Shown one piece after another: positions 30,971 to 39,825 of a stretch of 64,000 bases of DNA. The stretch's first letter is position 1, and every line of letters starts with the position of its first letter. The notes below the pieces were generated by a model. That model was not told the origin of the DNA and made no database searches. It saw only the letters and a list, made by a program, of their open reading frames with translations. Origin of the DNA: CAYNWT01 sp964450955 (lineage in GTDB: Bacteria > Planctomycetota > Planctomycetia > Planctomycetales > Planctomycetaceae); NCBI GenBank assembly GCA_964450955.1, contig CAYVFI010000033.1, positions 9,309 through 73,308 of the forward strand, written 5' to 3'. The position numbers and the translations under genes are program-made.

Positions 30971-32717
30971 CTTCAGCAAGAGTGGTTGGTTGTTTGGATG
31001 CCGGCAGTGGGTAGGGGCACTACTGCTGTTTGGCGTTTTGGTTTCGGTTCCGTCGGCTGCTGGTGCTCAGGATTCGGAAGCGCTGGACAAGAAACAGGAA
31101 GCGCTGTCCAGTCGGTACTCGCGGTTCGAGAAGCTGCTGTTGCAGATGGCCGAGTATCTTGGTCGAACCGACCCCGACCGAGCCGAACTGCTAATGCGAG
31201 CGTTAAGTCGGAGTCGCGAAGAGCGCATCTCCACGCGCATGAATGGCATTGTCGAAATCCTTAAGCAGGAGGACTTCGATGAGAACTTCCTGGAGATTTT
31301 AGAGGGCCAGGAACTGCTTATCGGCGACCTGCGCAACATTTTGGAATTGCTGCAAAGTGAAGATCGTCGCAGCGAACTGGAAGAAGAAACCGCGCGCATC
31401 AAGGGGATGCTGAAGGATGTGAATAAGCTGATTGGCGACCAAAAGATTGCGCGTGCCACGGCCGCTCGGGCGGGCAAGCCAAGCGATGGGATTAAGTCGC
31501 AGGAGCGGGTTGCAGGCAAAACAAAGGAAGTACTTGATCGCGCGAAGGCGGCCGATGCTAAGAAGGCCGGCGGTGACGAGAAGTCGGGTGACGAGAAATC
31601 GGGTGACGAGAAATCGGGTGACGAGAAGGGTGGACAGCCACCGGGTGAAGAGAAAGATTCGAAAGACGCGCAGGCTGGTGACCCAAAGGCTGGCGATCCG
31701 AAAGCAGGTGATCCGAAAGCAGGCGATCCGAAATCAGGTGATCCGAAAGCAGGTGATCCCAAGGCCGTCGAACCGCAGGGTTCCCAGGGACAGCCACAAT
31801 CGAGTGATCCGCAACAGGGGTCACCGCAAGGTGGTCAACCGCAAGACAGTCAGCAGCAGCAGCAGCAGCAACAACAGCAGCAGAATGCCAAAACGCCCGG
31901 TCGCGAGGAACTTGAGAAGGCTCAGAAGGCGATGGAGCAGGCTATTGAGCAATTGAAGAAAGAACAGAAGGAAGGTTCGGCTCAGCAGCAGGACCAGGCG
32001 CTTCAAAACCTGATGGCTGCGAAAGAGAAGTTGGAAGAGAAGCTAAAGCAACTGCGCGAAGAAGAACGCGAGTTGGTGTTGGCGAAGCTGGAGGCTCGGT
32101 TCCAGAAAATGTTGGCGATGCAGATTGTGATCAACGCCAGCACCGCAACGCTGGGTGAAAAAGAGCAGAAGCAGTGGATCGACGGTGACTTCACGCGATC
32201 GCGCGAGTTGGGTCAACTGGAAAACGAGGTTGGCATTGAGGCGTCCAAGACCCTGACGATTCTCAGGGAAGAGGGGACCTCAGTTTCGTTTCCGCTGGCT
32301 GTCGAAGACATGCGTGAAGATATTCTGACCGTGGGCTTTCGGTTGGAAAACGGCAATGCGGGCGATCTGACGCAGGAAATTCAGCGCGACATTGTTGAGG
32401 CTCTGCAGGAGATGGCCGCCGCGCTGCAGAAAGAGATGGAGAAGAGCGACGACAAGAAGGACCAGCAACAGCAGCAGCAACAGTCACCGCAAAACGCGAA
32501 CGGCGATCCGGTTTTGGTCGAACTGATCGCAGAACTTAAAATGCTGCGGACGCTGCAGAAACGGATCAACAGGCGGACGCGTCAAATCGGCCGAGAGATC
32601 GATGGGGATCAGGCTCAAAACGAAGATCTGTTGGGCCAGCTGGACCGACTGGCAGAACGTCAGGAACGGATCCGTCAAACCGCCATTGATATCGCTCGCA
32701 CGCGGAAGGAACAGTAA
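30960..32717 (+). CDS. Secreted coiled-coil protein with GDEKS/AGDPK and poly-Gln repeats
   Basis: A 585-residue protein. A signal peptide or anchor (about 14-36, ending AAGAQD) is followed by a helical region (about 40-180). Next is a charged low-complexity block: four GDEKS-type repeats, six AGDPK repeats and eleven consecutive Gln residues. A long Gln/Glu/Lys-rich coiled coil with a second Gln run near the end completes it. No enzyme motif. The first ATG (30960) lies eight bases upstream of the stop of the previous gene; the next in-frame ATG (30963) is equally possible, and GGGAGG precedes both. A spacer or scaffold role is a guess. Confidence 0.78.
   Translation: MMSDFSKSGWLFGCRQWVGALLLFGVLVSVPSAAGAQDSEALDKKQEALSSRYSRFEKLLLQMAEYLGRTDPDRAELLMRALSRSREERISTRMNGIVEILKQEDFDENFLEILEGQELLIGDLRNILELLQSEDRRSELEEETARIKGMLKDVNKLIGDQKIARATAARAGKPSDGIKSQERVAGKTKEVLDRAKAADAKKAGGDEKSGDEKSGDEKSGDEKGGQPPGEEKDSKDAQAGDPKAGDPKAGDPKAGDPKSGDPKAGDPKAVEPQGSQGQPQSSDPQQGSPQGGQPQDSQQQQQQQQQQQNAKTPGREELEKAQKAMEQAIEQLKKEQKEGSAQQQDQALQNLMAAKEKLEEKLKQLREEERELVLAKLEARFQKMLAMQIVINASTATLGEKEQKQWIDGDFTRSRELGQLENEVGIEASKTLTILREEGTSVSFPLAVEDMREDILTVGFRLENGNAGDLTQEIQRDIVEALQEMAAALQKEMEKSDDKKDQQQQQQQSPQNANGDPVLVELIAELKMLRTLQKRINRRTRQIGREIDGDQAQNEDLLGQLDRLAERQERIRQTAIDIARTRKEQ
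31572..31631 (+). repeat. 15-bp tandem repeat (GDEKS), four copies
   Basis: Four near-identical 15-base units beginning GGTGACGAGAA encode GDEKS-GDEKS-GDEKS-GDEKG inside the 30960-32717 gene. The unit is a multiple of three, so copy-number change would alter length but not frame. Confidence 0.95.
31674..31763 (+). repeat. 15-bp tandem repeat (AGDPK), six copies
   Basis: Six 15-base units of the type GCAGGTGATCCGAAA encode AGDPK (one unit SGDPK). Third-base differences separate some copies, but several units differ at only one or two bases, which suggests recent duplication by slippage or unequal exchange. Confidence 0.95.
31851..31883 (+). repeat. Poly-glutamine CAG/CAA run
   Basis: Eleven consecutive glutamine codons, mostly CAG with two CAA, follow the AGDPK block in the same gene. 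A second, shorter Gln run occurs near 32464-32483. Confidence 0.95.
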
Positions 32718-33736
32718 TGGGTTGTTTTGCAATATGCCGGCCCCTATTGCTGGCTGGCGTTCTGTTGCCCACCGCGAGTGTGGGAGAGGACGAAACAATC
32801 ACTCCGCCGGACCGACGTGACGTGCAAACGGAAATTATGTCGGCGATTGCGAATCTGGGTATCAAAGACGAAGCATCCCTGGATTCAGTCACGCGTTTGT
32901 GGCAGGAATCGAAGGCGGAGAAGTCGCGTGATGTCCTTGATCTGGTGGTCAGGACGTTCGCAGCCGTTCATCCGGAAACGTCTCGCTTTGTTGATTCGTG
33001 CGGTTACGTGCAAGCTTCTTACAAGGTCCCGCGTATGCCGAAGCTGGAAGATGCCCCCCTTGCTTATAAGGCTAACGTCGGCGTGTTCTACGGCCGTTAT
33101 TTGGCTCAGCGGCGAATGTACGACGAGGCGCTGCTGGTGTTGAAAGGCATTGAACCCGACGCGACGGTTGATCCCGCGACCTTGTTGTTTTTCAAAGCAG
33201 TTTGCCAACAGCAACTGCTGAAGAAGGACGAGGGGCTGCGGACATTGAATTTGCTGCTGAAGAATACAGTCGGTGTCCCGGTCAGTTACCGTCAGGTCGG
33301 GCAGTTGATGGAGTACGAACTACAAAACCTGGAAGAGAAATCTTTGGACGAAGTATCGCGGTTGATGGGTGATGTTGGTCGACGTCTGGGGCTTGGCCGC
33401 GGCGGTCAGCGGGTTCAAAAACGGGAGACGGAAATCGTCGCGCGGCTGGATGAGATCATCAAGAAGCTGGAACAACAGCAAGGTGGAGGCGGCGGTGGTG
33501 GCGGTGCTGCTGCACAAGGTGGCGATGAAAACAGTCCGGCGGATGCGTCGCAGGACAGTCGAGTCAAAGGCACAGCAGGGAAGGGCGAAGCGGACGAAAA
33601 GAAAATCGCTGGCAAAGGTGGCTGGGGCATGTTGGACAAGAAAGCGGAAACGAAAGCTCGTGCATCCATCAAACGCAAGTTTCCTTCGCACTACAGCGAG
33701 GCGATCAAGCGATACAACCTCAAGCTGGCCAAATAG
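32717..33736 (+). CDS. Secreted helical (possibly TPR-like) protein, unknown
   Basis: A 339-residue protein with an N-terminal signal peptide (CRPLLLAGVLLPTASVGED). The middle is helical, with FYGRYLAQRRMYDEALLVLKGI resembling a tetratricopeptide-type helix pair (about 125-190). A Gly/Ala-rich run (eight Gly) and a basic C-terminus follow. It ends in a conserved-looking KRKFPSHYSEAIKRYNLKLA segment. The start overlaps the previous stop by one base (TAATG). The function is unknown; helix-pair repeats would suit a protein-protein adaptor in the cluster. Confidence 0.72.
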   Translation: MGCFAICRPLLLAGVLLPTASVGEDETITPPDRRDVQTEIMSAIANLGIKDEASLDSVTRLWQESKAEKSRDVLDLVVRTFAAVHPETSRFVDSCGYVQASYKVPRMPKLEDAPLAYKANVGVFYGRYLAQRRMYDEALLVLKGIEPDATVDPATLLFFKAVCQQQLLKKDEGLRTLNLLLKNTVGVPVSYRQVGQLMEYELQNLEEKSLDEVSRLMGDVGRRLGLGRGGQRVQKRETEIVARLDEIIKKLEQQQGGGGGGGGAAAQGGDENSPADASQDSRVKGTAGKGEADEKKIAGKGGWGMLDKKAETKARASIKRKFPSHYSEAIKRYNLKLAK

Positions 33737-34962
33737 TGGCGGGGGCTCCAATGCTTAGTTTGTTGTTTGCGCTTGCGCTGGCGTGTGTGCAGTCAGATAA
33801 CGTGACCACGACAGATCTTTCGGGAACCATGCTGACGGGTAAGTTGATTGCATTGAATCAAAGCAGCATGACGCTGAAGACGGAAGCTGGTGAGACGGTT
33901 CTTCCGGTTGAGCAGCTAATCGATGTCCGTTGGGAGCCGTTAAAGGGCGAGGCCTTGCCGCCGGGTCAGGTGTACTTGATTGACGGTAGTGTGTTGCGGT
34001 TCGGTTCGCTCACGACCGAGGGTCGAGATGTCCGGGTTGATTCACCGATTTATGGTGAGCTAACGATATCGTTATCGCAGGTGCGAGCGATCCGGTTCGG
34101 AAAGAAGGTCGAGGCTGCGGATGCGTGGGCATCGATGTTGCAGCGGAACCGGAGTAAGGACCTGCTGGTTCTGCCGAAGAAAAAGAAAGCGGGCGAACTG
34201 GACCCGACGACGGGTGTCGTTGGCAGGATTGGTGCGGAGTCATTGGCGTTTGTGCTGGGCGGTGATGAGATCCCAGTGAAGCGGACGCGCGTTTACGGTG
34301 TGATTTACGCTCGCAAACCGGTCGCTCCAACGGGCAGTTTTGTTGTGGAAGCCGGTGGCGATCGGATTGCAGCCAGCGATGTAAAGTGGAACGCGGCTGA
34401 TTCTGTTCTTGAAGTTCAGGCCGCGGGTGGCATGTCTATTCCTGTTCGGAGCCAGTACCTGAACCGCATTGATTGCAGCGGTGGGAAGATTCAGTATCTG
34501 GATGAGATGAAGCCGGTGTTTTACGACTTCGCTTCTGTTTTGCCGGACGAATTGTACAAGAAGATTTTCCGTTATCGTGTGAATGAGACGATGGACGGCC
34601 AACCGCTGCGGCTTGGTGGCAAGACCTACACGCGGGGATTGTGGATTCATTCGAAAACAACGCTGCGGTATTCGCTGGACGGCCAGTATTCGCGGTTCGA
34701 AACGGTCGTCGGTATTGATGACGACCTCCCGCGGCGTGACAAAACCAAGGCGCGTTTAACGATCAAGGCTGACGAGCGGGTGCTGTTTGATGAGGACGTC
34801 TGGATTACTGATAAGCCGCGGCAGCTGAAGCTGAATATTACGGACGCTCAGACGTTGGAGATTGTGGTTGGCTTCGGTGAAAAGCAGGCGGATGGCAGCC
34901 CGCCTCTTCACGCGGCGCTTCAGGACTGGGTCGATCTTGCGGATGCGAAGGTGTTGAAATGA
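33736..34962 (+). CDS. Secreted protein with C-terminal NPCBM domain
   Basis: A 408-residue exported protein. After a short signal peptide there are two repeats of a small beta module (LTGKLIALNQSSMTLKTEAGE, and again near residues 155-180). The C-terminal third is an NPCBM (novel putative carbohydrate-binding) domain: the RGLWIHSKTTLRYSLDGQYSRFETVVGIDDD segment with its conserved Gly, His and Asp positions, and LEIVVGFGEK near the end. NPCBM domains are found on glycoside hydrolases and in planctomycete envelope proteins. GTG 33736 overlaps the previous stop (TAGTG); ATG 33751 is the alternative and gives a cleaner signal peptide. Next gene by ATGA. Confidence 0.78.
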   Translation: MAGAPMLSLLFALALACVQSDNVTTTDLSGTMLTGKLIALNQSSMTLKTEAGETVLPVEQLIDVRWEPLKGEALPPGQVYLIDGSVLRFGSLTTEGRDVRVDSPIYGELTISLSQVRAIRFGKKVEAADAWASMLQRNRSKDLLVLPKKKKAGELDPTTGVVGRIGAESLAFVLGGDEIPVKRTRVYGVIYARKPVAPTGSFVVEAGGDRIAASDVKWNAADSVLEVQAAGGMSIPVRSQYLNRIDCSGGKIQYLDEMKPVFYDFASVLPDELYKKIFRYRVNETMDGQPLRLGGKTYTRGLWIHSKTTLRYSLDGQYSRFETVVGIDDDLPRRDKTKARLTIKADERVLFDEDVWITDKPRQLKLNITDAQTLEIVVGFGEKQADGSPPLHAALQDWVDLADAKVLK

Positions 34963-36707
34963 GTCGGCAGTCTGTATGCGTGAGGTTAAGCGGACCTGTG
35001 CGCTGTCGCGAGGTTTTGTTTGCGTTAGTGGTATTGGTCGGAGCGGTTCCGGCTTACTCGCAGGACGTGGATGCTCGCGTGCTGAAAGCGCAGACGCAAC
35101 GGATGGAGGTCATTCGCGAGGCGGCTCAATCAGTTGTCGCGATATTTGGGCTTACTGAAGAGGGTGGCGGTTCGGGCGTCTTGATTTCCGAAGATGGTTT
35201 CGCGCTGAGCAATTATCACGTGACGTCGGGGGCCGGTGATTTTATGAAGTGCGGGCTTAACGATGGTTCGCTGTATGACGCTGTGATTGTTGGGATTGAT
35301 CCGACCGGTGACGTGGCTTTGATTAAGTTGCTGGGCCGTGACGATTTCCCGGTGGCGACGATGGGAGACAGTGACCGGCTGCAGATTGGTGACTGGGTCT
35401 ATGCGATGGGCAACCCTTTTCTGTTGGCCACGGATTTTACTCCGACGGTGACATATGGCATCGTGAGCGGAACGCATCGTTATCAGTATCCGGCCGGAGC
35501 GTTTTTGGAGTACACGGATTGCATTCAGATTGATGCGTCCATCAACCCGGGTAACTCGGGCGGACCGTTGTTCAATGCGTCGGGCGAACTGGTTGGGATT
35601 AACGGGCGGGCATCGTTTGAGAAACGCGGTCGGATTAATTCCGGGGCAGCCTACGCGATTTCAATCAATCAGATTAAGAACTTCATGGATCATCTGCGGA
35701 GTGGTCGAATTGTGGATCACGGATCGTTGTCTGCGACTGTGGGTGCCACGTTGGATGGTTCCGTCATCGTGGACGAAGTTCTGGATACGTCAGAAATTTT
35801 CCGTCGCGGTGTCCGAGAACAAAGTGAACTGGTTTCGTTTGCCGGGCGGCCGATTCGCAGCGTGAATCAGTTTAAGAATATCCTCGGGATTTACCCGAAT
35901 GGTTGGAAACTGCCACTCACGTTTCGTGAAGGGGGCGAGGTTCGGAAGACGTTTGTGCGGCTGCGGCCGTTGCATTCAGAACGCGAGATGGCGCAGTTCA
36001 GTAAGAAGAACTCTGGCCGTCCGCAGCAGGCACGTCCTGGCCAGAAGCCTCCACCAAAGCCGCCGAAGAAGTACGAAAAGATGTTGGTAAAGAAACCAGG
36101 CTTCGCAAATTTCTACTTCAACAAGCTGGCGCAGGATCGTATCGCAGATTCACTGAAGGCATGGGGCGACTATGCGGCACGCGGGGGTCAGACGTGGATC
36201 ATATCCGGCCAGACTGCCGAAGCGGAGAGTTTTGAGATGGTCCTGTCTCGGGCGGGGTTGGGGCTGAACGTTGGTGACGAGAAGGCTTATTATCAGCCGG
36301 GTAATGATTGGCAGTTGGATAACGAACCGCCAGGCAGTGGCGGGTTCTTAACGGCGATGAATCATCTGCGGCGGTTGCTGACGGAGTACAACCGCGGGTT
36401 TACTGAGTTTGCGTATTTTGGCGGCGAACCGTTAGATGGCGACGGCCCGATGGTGGATGTCCTGCGAGGGGCGGAAGGTTCGGTTGTTTCGCGTTGGTAT
36501 TTCTCACGTCAGGATGGTGGGTTGTTGGGGTTTGATACCCGGATGGCGCAGGAGTGGGACGAATGTGAAATTCGGTTCATGGGGTTTAAGAAGTTCGATG
36601 GGTTAACGCTGCCATCGAAGATGCGAGTGCGGTCTGGAGAGAAAGAGTACGGAGTATTTGAGGTTGAGGGCGTTGAGTTTCGTTCGGCAGGGAAGGCGGC
36701 GGCATGA
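34959..36707 (+). CDS. Trypsin-like serine protease with PDZ-like domain (HtrA/S1C), intact triad
   Basis: A 582-residue secreted protease. The signal peptide ends near AYSQD. The trypsin domain has a complete triad: His87 in LSNYHVTSGA, Asp118 in GDVALIKL and Ser200 in NPGNSGGPLF. A degenerate PDZ-like region follows (about 255-340). A Pro/Lys-rich linker leads to an unassigned beta-rich C-terminal domain of about 200 residues that ends KMRVRSGEKEYGVFEVEGVEF. It overlaps the NPCBM gene and the next protease gene by ATGA. It is the only one of the three paralogues here that should cut peptides. Confidence 0.9.
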   Translation: MSRQSVCVRLSGPVRCREVLFALVVLVGAVPAYSQDVDARVLKAQTQRMEVIREAAQSVVAIFGLTEEGGGSGVLISEDGFALSNYHVTSGAGDFMKCGLNDGSLYDAVIVGIDPTGDVALIKLLGRDDFPVATMGDSDRLQIGDWVYAMGNPFLLATDFTPTVTYGIVSGTHRYQYPAGAFLEYTDCIQIDASINPGNSGGPLFNASGELVGINGRASFEKRGRINSGAAYAISINQIKNFMDHLRSGRIVDHGSLSATVGATLDGSVIVDEVLDTSEIFRRGVREQSELVSFAGRPIRSVNQFKNILGIYPNGWKLPLTFREGGEVRKTFVRLRPLHSEREMAQFSKKNSGRPQQARPGQKPPPKPPKKYEKMLVKKPGFANFYFNKLAQDRIADSLKAWGDYAARGGQTWIISGQTAEAESFEMVLSRAGLGLNVGDEKAYYQPGNDWQLDNEPPGSGGFLTAMNHLRRLLTEYNRGFTEFAYFGGEPLDGDGPMVDVLRGAEGSVVSRWYFSRQDGGLLGFDTRMAQEWDECEIRFMGFKKFDGLTLPSKMRVRSGEKEYGVFEVEGVEFRSAGKAAA

Positions 36708-37753
36708 TACTGAGACGCTTCATTGTTAGATGGTCCGGTCTGGTGCCCACTGTTTTGGTACTGCTTGTTGCTTTGACCAGTTCGTCTGCGGCACTGGGGC
36801 AGTCTCGCGTGGAGATGGTTCAGCAACGAATCGTCAAGATATTCGGGGCTGGGGGTATTCGGAATCTGAACGCGTACAGCAGCGGGTTCATGGTTGATAA
36901 GCGCGGCTATGCAATCACGGTTTGGAACCACGTTTTGGACACCCCGGATCTTACCGTGGTGCTACACGATGGGCGGCGTTTTTCAGCCAGTGTGGTCGCA
37001 GCCGAGCCGCGGTTGGATTTGGCGGTTTTGAAACTGGAATCGGGTGACGAGCAGTTTCCGGCGTTTTCACTGAAGGATGCGCGTGATGTCGAACCGGGGA
37101 CGCGTGTGCTGGGTTTTAGCAATATGTTTAAGGTGGCGACGGGTGACGAACGGGTGACTGTGATGCACGGTGTGGTGTCGGCGAAGACGAAGCTGTCGAC
37201 GCGGCGCGGTTCGTTTGATGTTGCGATTGATTCTGAGTTGTACGTGGTGGATGCGATCACCAACAACGCGGGTTCTGAAGGCGGCCTGCTGACTGCACTT
37301 AGCGGTCGACCAATTGCAATGATAGGTCGGCAGCTTCGGAACGCTCAGACCAACACATGGGTTAACTACGCCGTTCCGCTGACGGGGTTGCGAGAACCGG
37401 TGGAGCAAATGATTGCTGGCAAGTACACCGTAAGAACCGCGAGTCAAAACGACGGTCAGGAACCGAAGTACGTGCCGGAAGACCTTGGGTTGGTTATGGT
37501 TCCGGATGTTGTGCAGCGAACCCCCGGCTACGTGGATGCTGTGATAGCGGGTTCTGCGGCGGATAAGGCGGGTGTGCAACGTGAGGACCTTGTGGTTTAC
37601 GTGAACGATCAATTGGTCCGTTCGTGTGCCGAGTTCCGGTCAGCGCTTGGCGGAGTCGCGAACGGTCGGAAAGTCGAATTGGTTGTCCGGCGGCAGGACG
37701 CACTGGTTCCGTTCTCGCTTGTTGTCCCGAGGAAAGCGAAAGGCGGAAAATGA
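36704..37753 (+). CDS. Trypsin-like pseudoprotease with PDZ, Ser replaced by Glu
   Basis: A 349-residue paralogue of the preceding protease with a signal peptide (ALGQSRVEM). The triad His (His76 in TVWNHVLD) and Asp (Asp105 in RLDLAVLKL) are kept. The catalytic segment reads NAGSEGGLL instead of NPGNSGGPL, placing Glu192 at the nucleophile position with a serine one residue earlier (Ser191). Proteolysis in the usual way is therefore unlikely. The C-terminal PDZ domain (about 245-345) has a normal AGVQREDLVVYVNDQ core. ATGA overlaps at both ends. Likely a scaffold or peptide sensor; residue-level assignment is by eye. Confidence 0.85.
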   Translation: MILRRFIVRWSGLVPTVLVLLVALTSSSAALGQSRVEMVQQRIVKIFGAGGIRNLNAYSSGFMVDKRGYAITVWNHVLDTPDLTVVLHDGRRFSASVVAAEPRLDLAVLKLESGDEQFPAFSLKDARDVEPGTRVLGFSNMFKVATGDERVTVMHGVVSAKTKLSTRRGSFDVAIDSELYVVDAITNNAGSEGGLLTALSGRPIAMIGRQLRNAQTNTWVNYAVPLTGLREPVEQMIAGKYTVRTASQNDGQEPKYVPEDLGLVMVPDVVQRTPGYVDAVIAGSAADKAGVQREDLVVYVNDQLVRSCAEFRSALGGVANGRKVELVVRRQDALVPFSLVVPRKAKGGK

Positions 37754-39696
37754 AGATTCTGACGCTGTTTGCAATTTGTTCTGGCCTGGTCATTCCGTCC
37801 GTTGTGTTCGCCGACGACGAAGTCGATATCCTGGAAGAACGCGCGTTCAAGAATGCGGTGGCGCGCGTGCAGGGAGCTTTGGTTCAGATTGAAACCATTG
37901 GTGGTATTGATCGATTGGCGCAGGATGTCGAGGGCGCGGCTGCGACGACGGGGGTTGTTGTATCGGCTGATGGTGAGATTGTGACAAGCGCGTTTGCGTT
38001 TGCTTCGCGGCCGTCGGCGATTTTAGTTCGGCTTGCGGATGGGCGGCGGCTATCGGCAACAAGAGTCGCGACTGACCACGTGAACCAGTTGGCCCTGCTG
38101 AAGGTCGATGCCAGCGACCTGGCTCCCCCGGTTGCCGCGCCGCGATCGGAGATCAAGGTTGGGCAGTGGGCTTTGGCGGTTGGCCGCACGTTGGATTCAA
38201 GGCGACCATCGGTTTCGGTTGGAATTGTGAGTGCAGTGAACCGCGTCTGGGGTAAGGCGATCCAAACGGATGCCAAGGTGTCACCGGTCAACTACGGCGG
38301 CGCGTTGTTGGATATTCGTGGCCGCGTGCAGGGTGTGTTGGTTCCTCTGTCGCCGCGTTCCGATGAACTCATGGCTGGCGTGGAATGGTATGACTCCGGT
38401 ATTGGATTCGCGATTCCGATGGAATCGGTTTTGGCTTCAGTTCAACGCCTTCGGGCCGGTGAGGATTTAAAGCGAGGTTTGCTTGGTGTGACATTTTCCG
38501 GTGCGGCGATCTACGGGACAAAGCCCGAATTGGATTTGTTGCGATACGATTCGCCGGCTGAAGAAGCAGGATTGCAGAAGGGTGACGTGGTTCTGTCGGT
38601 GGATGGAAAGCCGACCGAACGGGTGGCTCAGGTGAAGCATGCTTTGGGAAACAAATACGCTGGTGACAGCATTGCGATTGTGGTGGACCGCGGCGGGGAA
38701 GAGAAATCAGTTGATGTGGTATTGGCTGCGGAGTTGCCGCCGTGGGAGTCGGGATTTCTTGGAATCCTGCCCGCTCGGTCATCGCGTGAGGCTAAGAAGG
38801 GTGCTCGAGTTCGGTTCGTGGTTCCGGATTCACCGGCAGCGTCAATGGGTTTGGCGGCTGGCGATGTGATTGTTTCACTAAACGGCGAAGCCGTTGCAGA
38901 TCGCGATGCACTGGCTGTTGCGGTGGGGCGTATTCGACCTGAGACCGAAGTGGAAGTTGGTTTCGTGTCTGGTGGTGAGGAAAAGCTGGCCAAAGGTAAG
39001 TTAGCAACGGTTCCTGTTGACACCATTATTGGTTTGCCGGACCCGGAGCTGGTTCCAGGCGAAGAAAAAGTTGCGGTGAAGACCGGGCGAATCACTGAGA
39101 CGTTTGAGACTCACGCCCATGACTTTTGGGCTTACGTTCCGCCTGCCTACAACCCGAACGAGAGCTACGGTTTGGTTGTCTGGCTGCACCCGGCTGGTGA
39201 CACGATGGAGGCCGGAATTCTGGACGATTGGAAGTCTGTCTGCGACGCACGGGGGTTGATTATGGTGGCTCCCAAGGCGGCGAAGGCGGCCTGGAACCCC
39301 AACGAGATGGAGTTCGTCAAAGATACAATCGGCTTAATGCAACAGCGGTATTCAATCGATCCGCGCCGCGTAGTTATGCACGGGTACGGTTCGTCTGCCG
39401 GGATGGCCTTTGCAACCACTTTGGAAAATCGCGAGCTCGTCCGCGGTGTGATTGTGGTTGGTGGTGGTTTAAGAAGTCGTCCACCAGAGAACCGACCGGA
39501 GTTCGCGCTGCAGATTTATCTTTATGCCGGCGAGAAGGATAAAGCGTTCCAGCGAGTGCAGGCGACAGTCAAGGGCCTGCGAGCTATGAAGTACCCGGTG
39601 GCGTTTGCCGGTTCACTAGTCAGCGGCAGCGAGTACCCGCCTGCTGATCAGGTCGAAACATTCGGCCGCTGGATCGATTCGATGGATCGAATTTAA
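37750..39696 (+). CDS. Triple-dead HtrA-like protein with two PDZ domains fused to alpha/beta hydrolase
   Basis: A 648-residue secreted fusion. A signal peptide ends near VVFADD. The trypsin-like domain (about 30-235) lacks all three catalytic residues: Phe82 replaces His (VTSAFAFAS), Gln113 replaces Asp (NQLALLKV) and Tyr182 replaces Ser (SPVNYGGALL). Two PDZ domains follow (about 240-335 and 345-425). The C-terminal third is an esterase/polyhydroxybutyrate-depolymerase-like alpha/beta hydrolase with YGLVVWLHPAGD and a nucleophile elbow GYGSSAG (Ser549). An oxyanion segment and later acidic/His residues are plausible but not confirmed. The start at 37750 is set by ATGA overlap and by the signal peptide. 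It is the last gene of the operon. Confidence 0.85.
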   Translation: MKILTLFAICSGLVIPSVVFADDEVDILEERAFKNAVARVQGALVQIETIGGIDRLAQDVEGAAATTGVVVSADGEIVTSAFAFASRPSAILVRLADGRRLSATRVATDHVNQLALLKVDASDLAPPVAAPRSEIKVGQWALAVGRTLDSRRPSVSVGIVSAVNRVWGKAIQTDAKVSPVNYGGALLDIRGRVQGVLVPLSPRSDELMAGVEWYDSGIGFAIPMESVLASVQRLRAGEDLKRGLLGVTFSGAAIYGTKPELDLLRYDSPAEEAGLQKGDVVLSVDGKPTERVAQVKHALGNKYAGDSIAIVVDRGGEEKSVDVVLAAELPPWESGFLGILPARSSREAKKGARVRFVVPDSPAASMGLAAGDVIVSLNGEAVADRDALAVAVGRIRPETEVEVGFVSGGEEKLAKGKLATVPVDTIIGLPDPELVPGEEKVAVKTGRITETFETHAHDFWAYVPPAYNPNESYGLVVWLHPAGDTMEAGILDDWKSVCDARGLIMVAPKAAKAAWNPNEMEFVKDTIGLMQQRYSIDPRRVVMHGYGSSAGMAFATTLENRELVRGVIVVGGGLRSRPPENRPEFALQIYLYAGEKDKAFQRVQATVKGLRAMKYPVAFAGSLVSGSEYPPADQVETFGRWIDSMDRI

Positions 39697-39825
39697 GCCA
39701 GCAACCATGTGTGCAATGGGGTTCCGATTGCGTTGTTGGCCGGAACGGTTGCGGCTGTTTGAGCGGTCCTGGGATTGGCGTATCGGATGTGCTGTGTTTT
39801 GCCGGGTGCCTGCAAGCGACTCGGT

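Noticed and set aside
31067..31762. Long antisense frame opposite the repeat protein (FGSPAFGSPD-type translation)
   Set aside because: It is the mirror of the GDEKS/AGDPK repeats and has no start signal. The plus-strand gene is supported by operon overlap.
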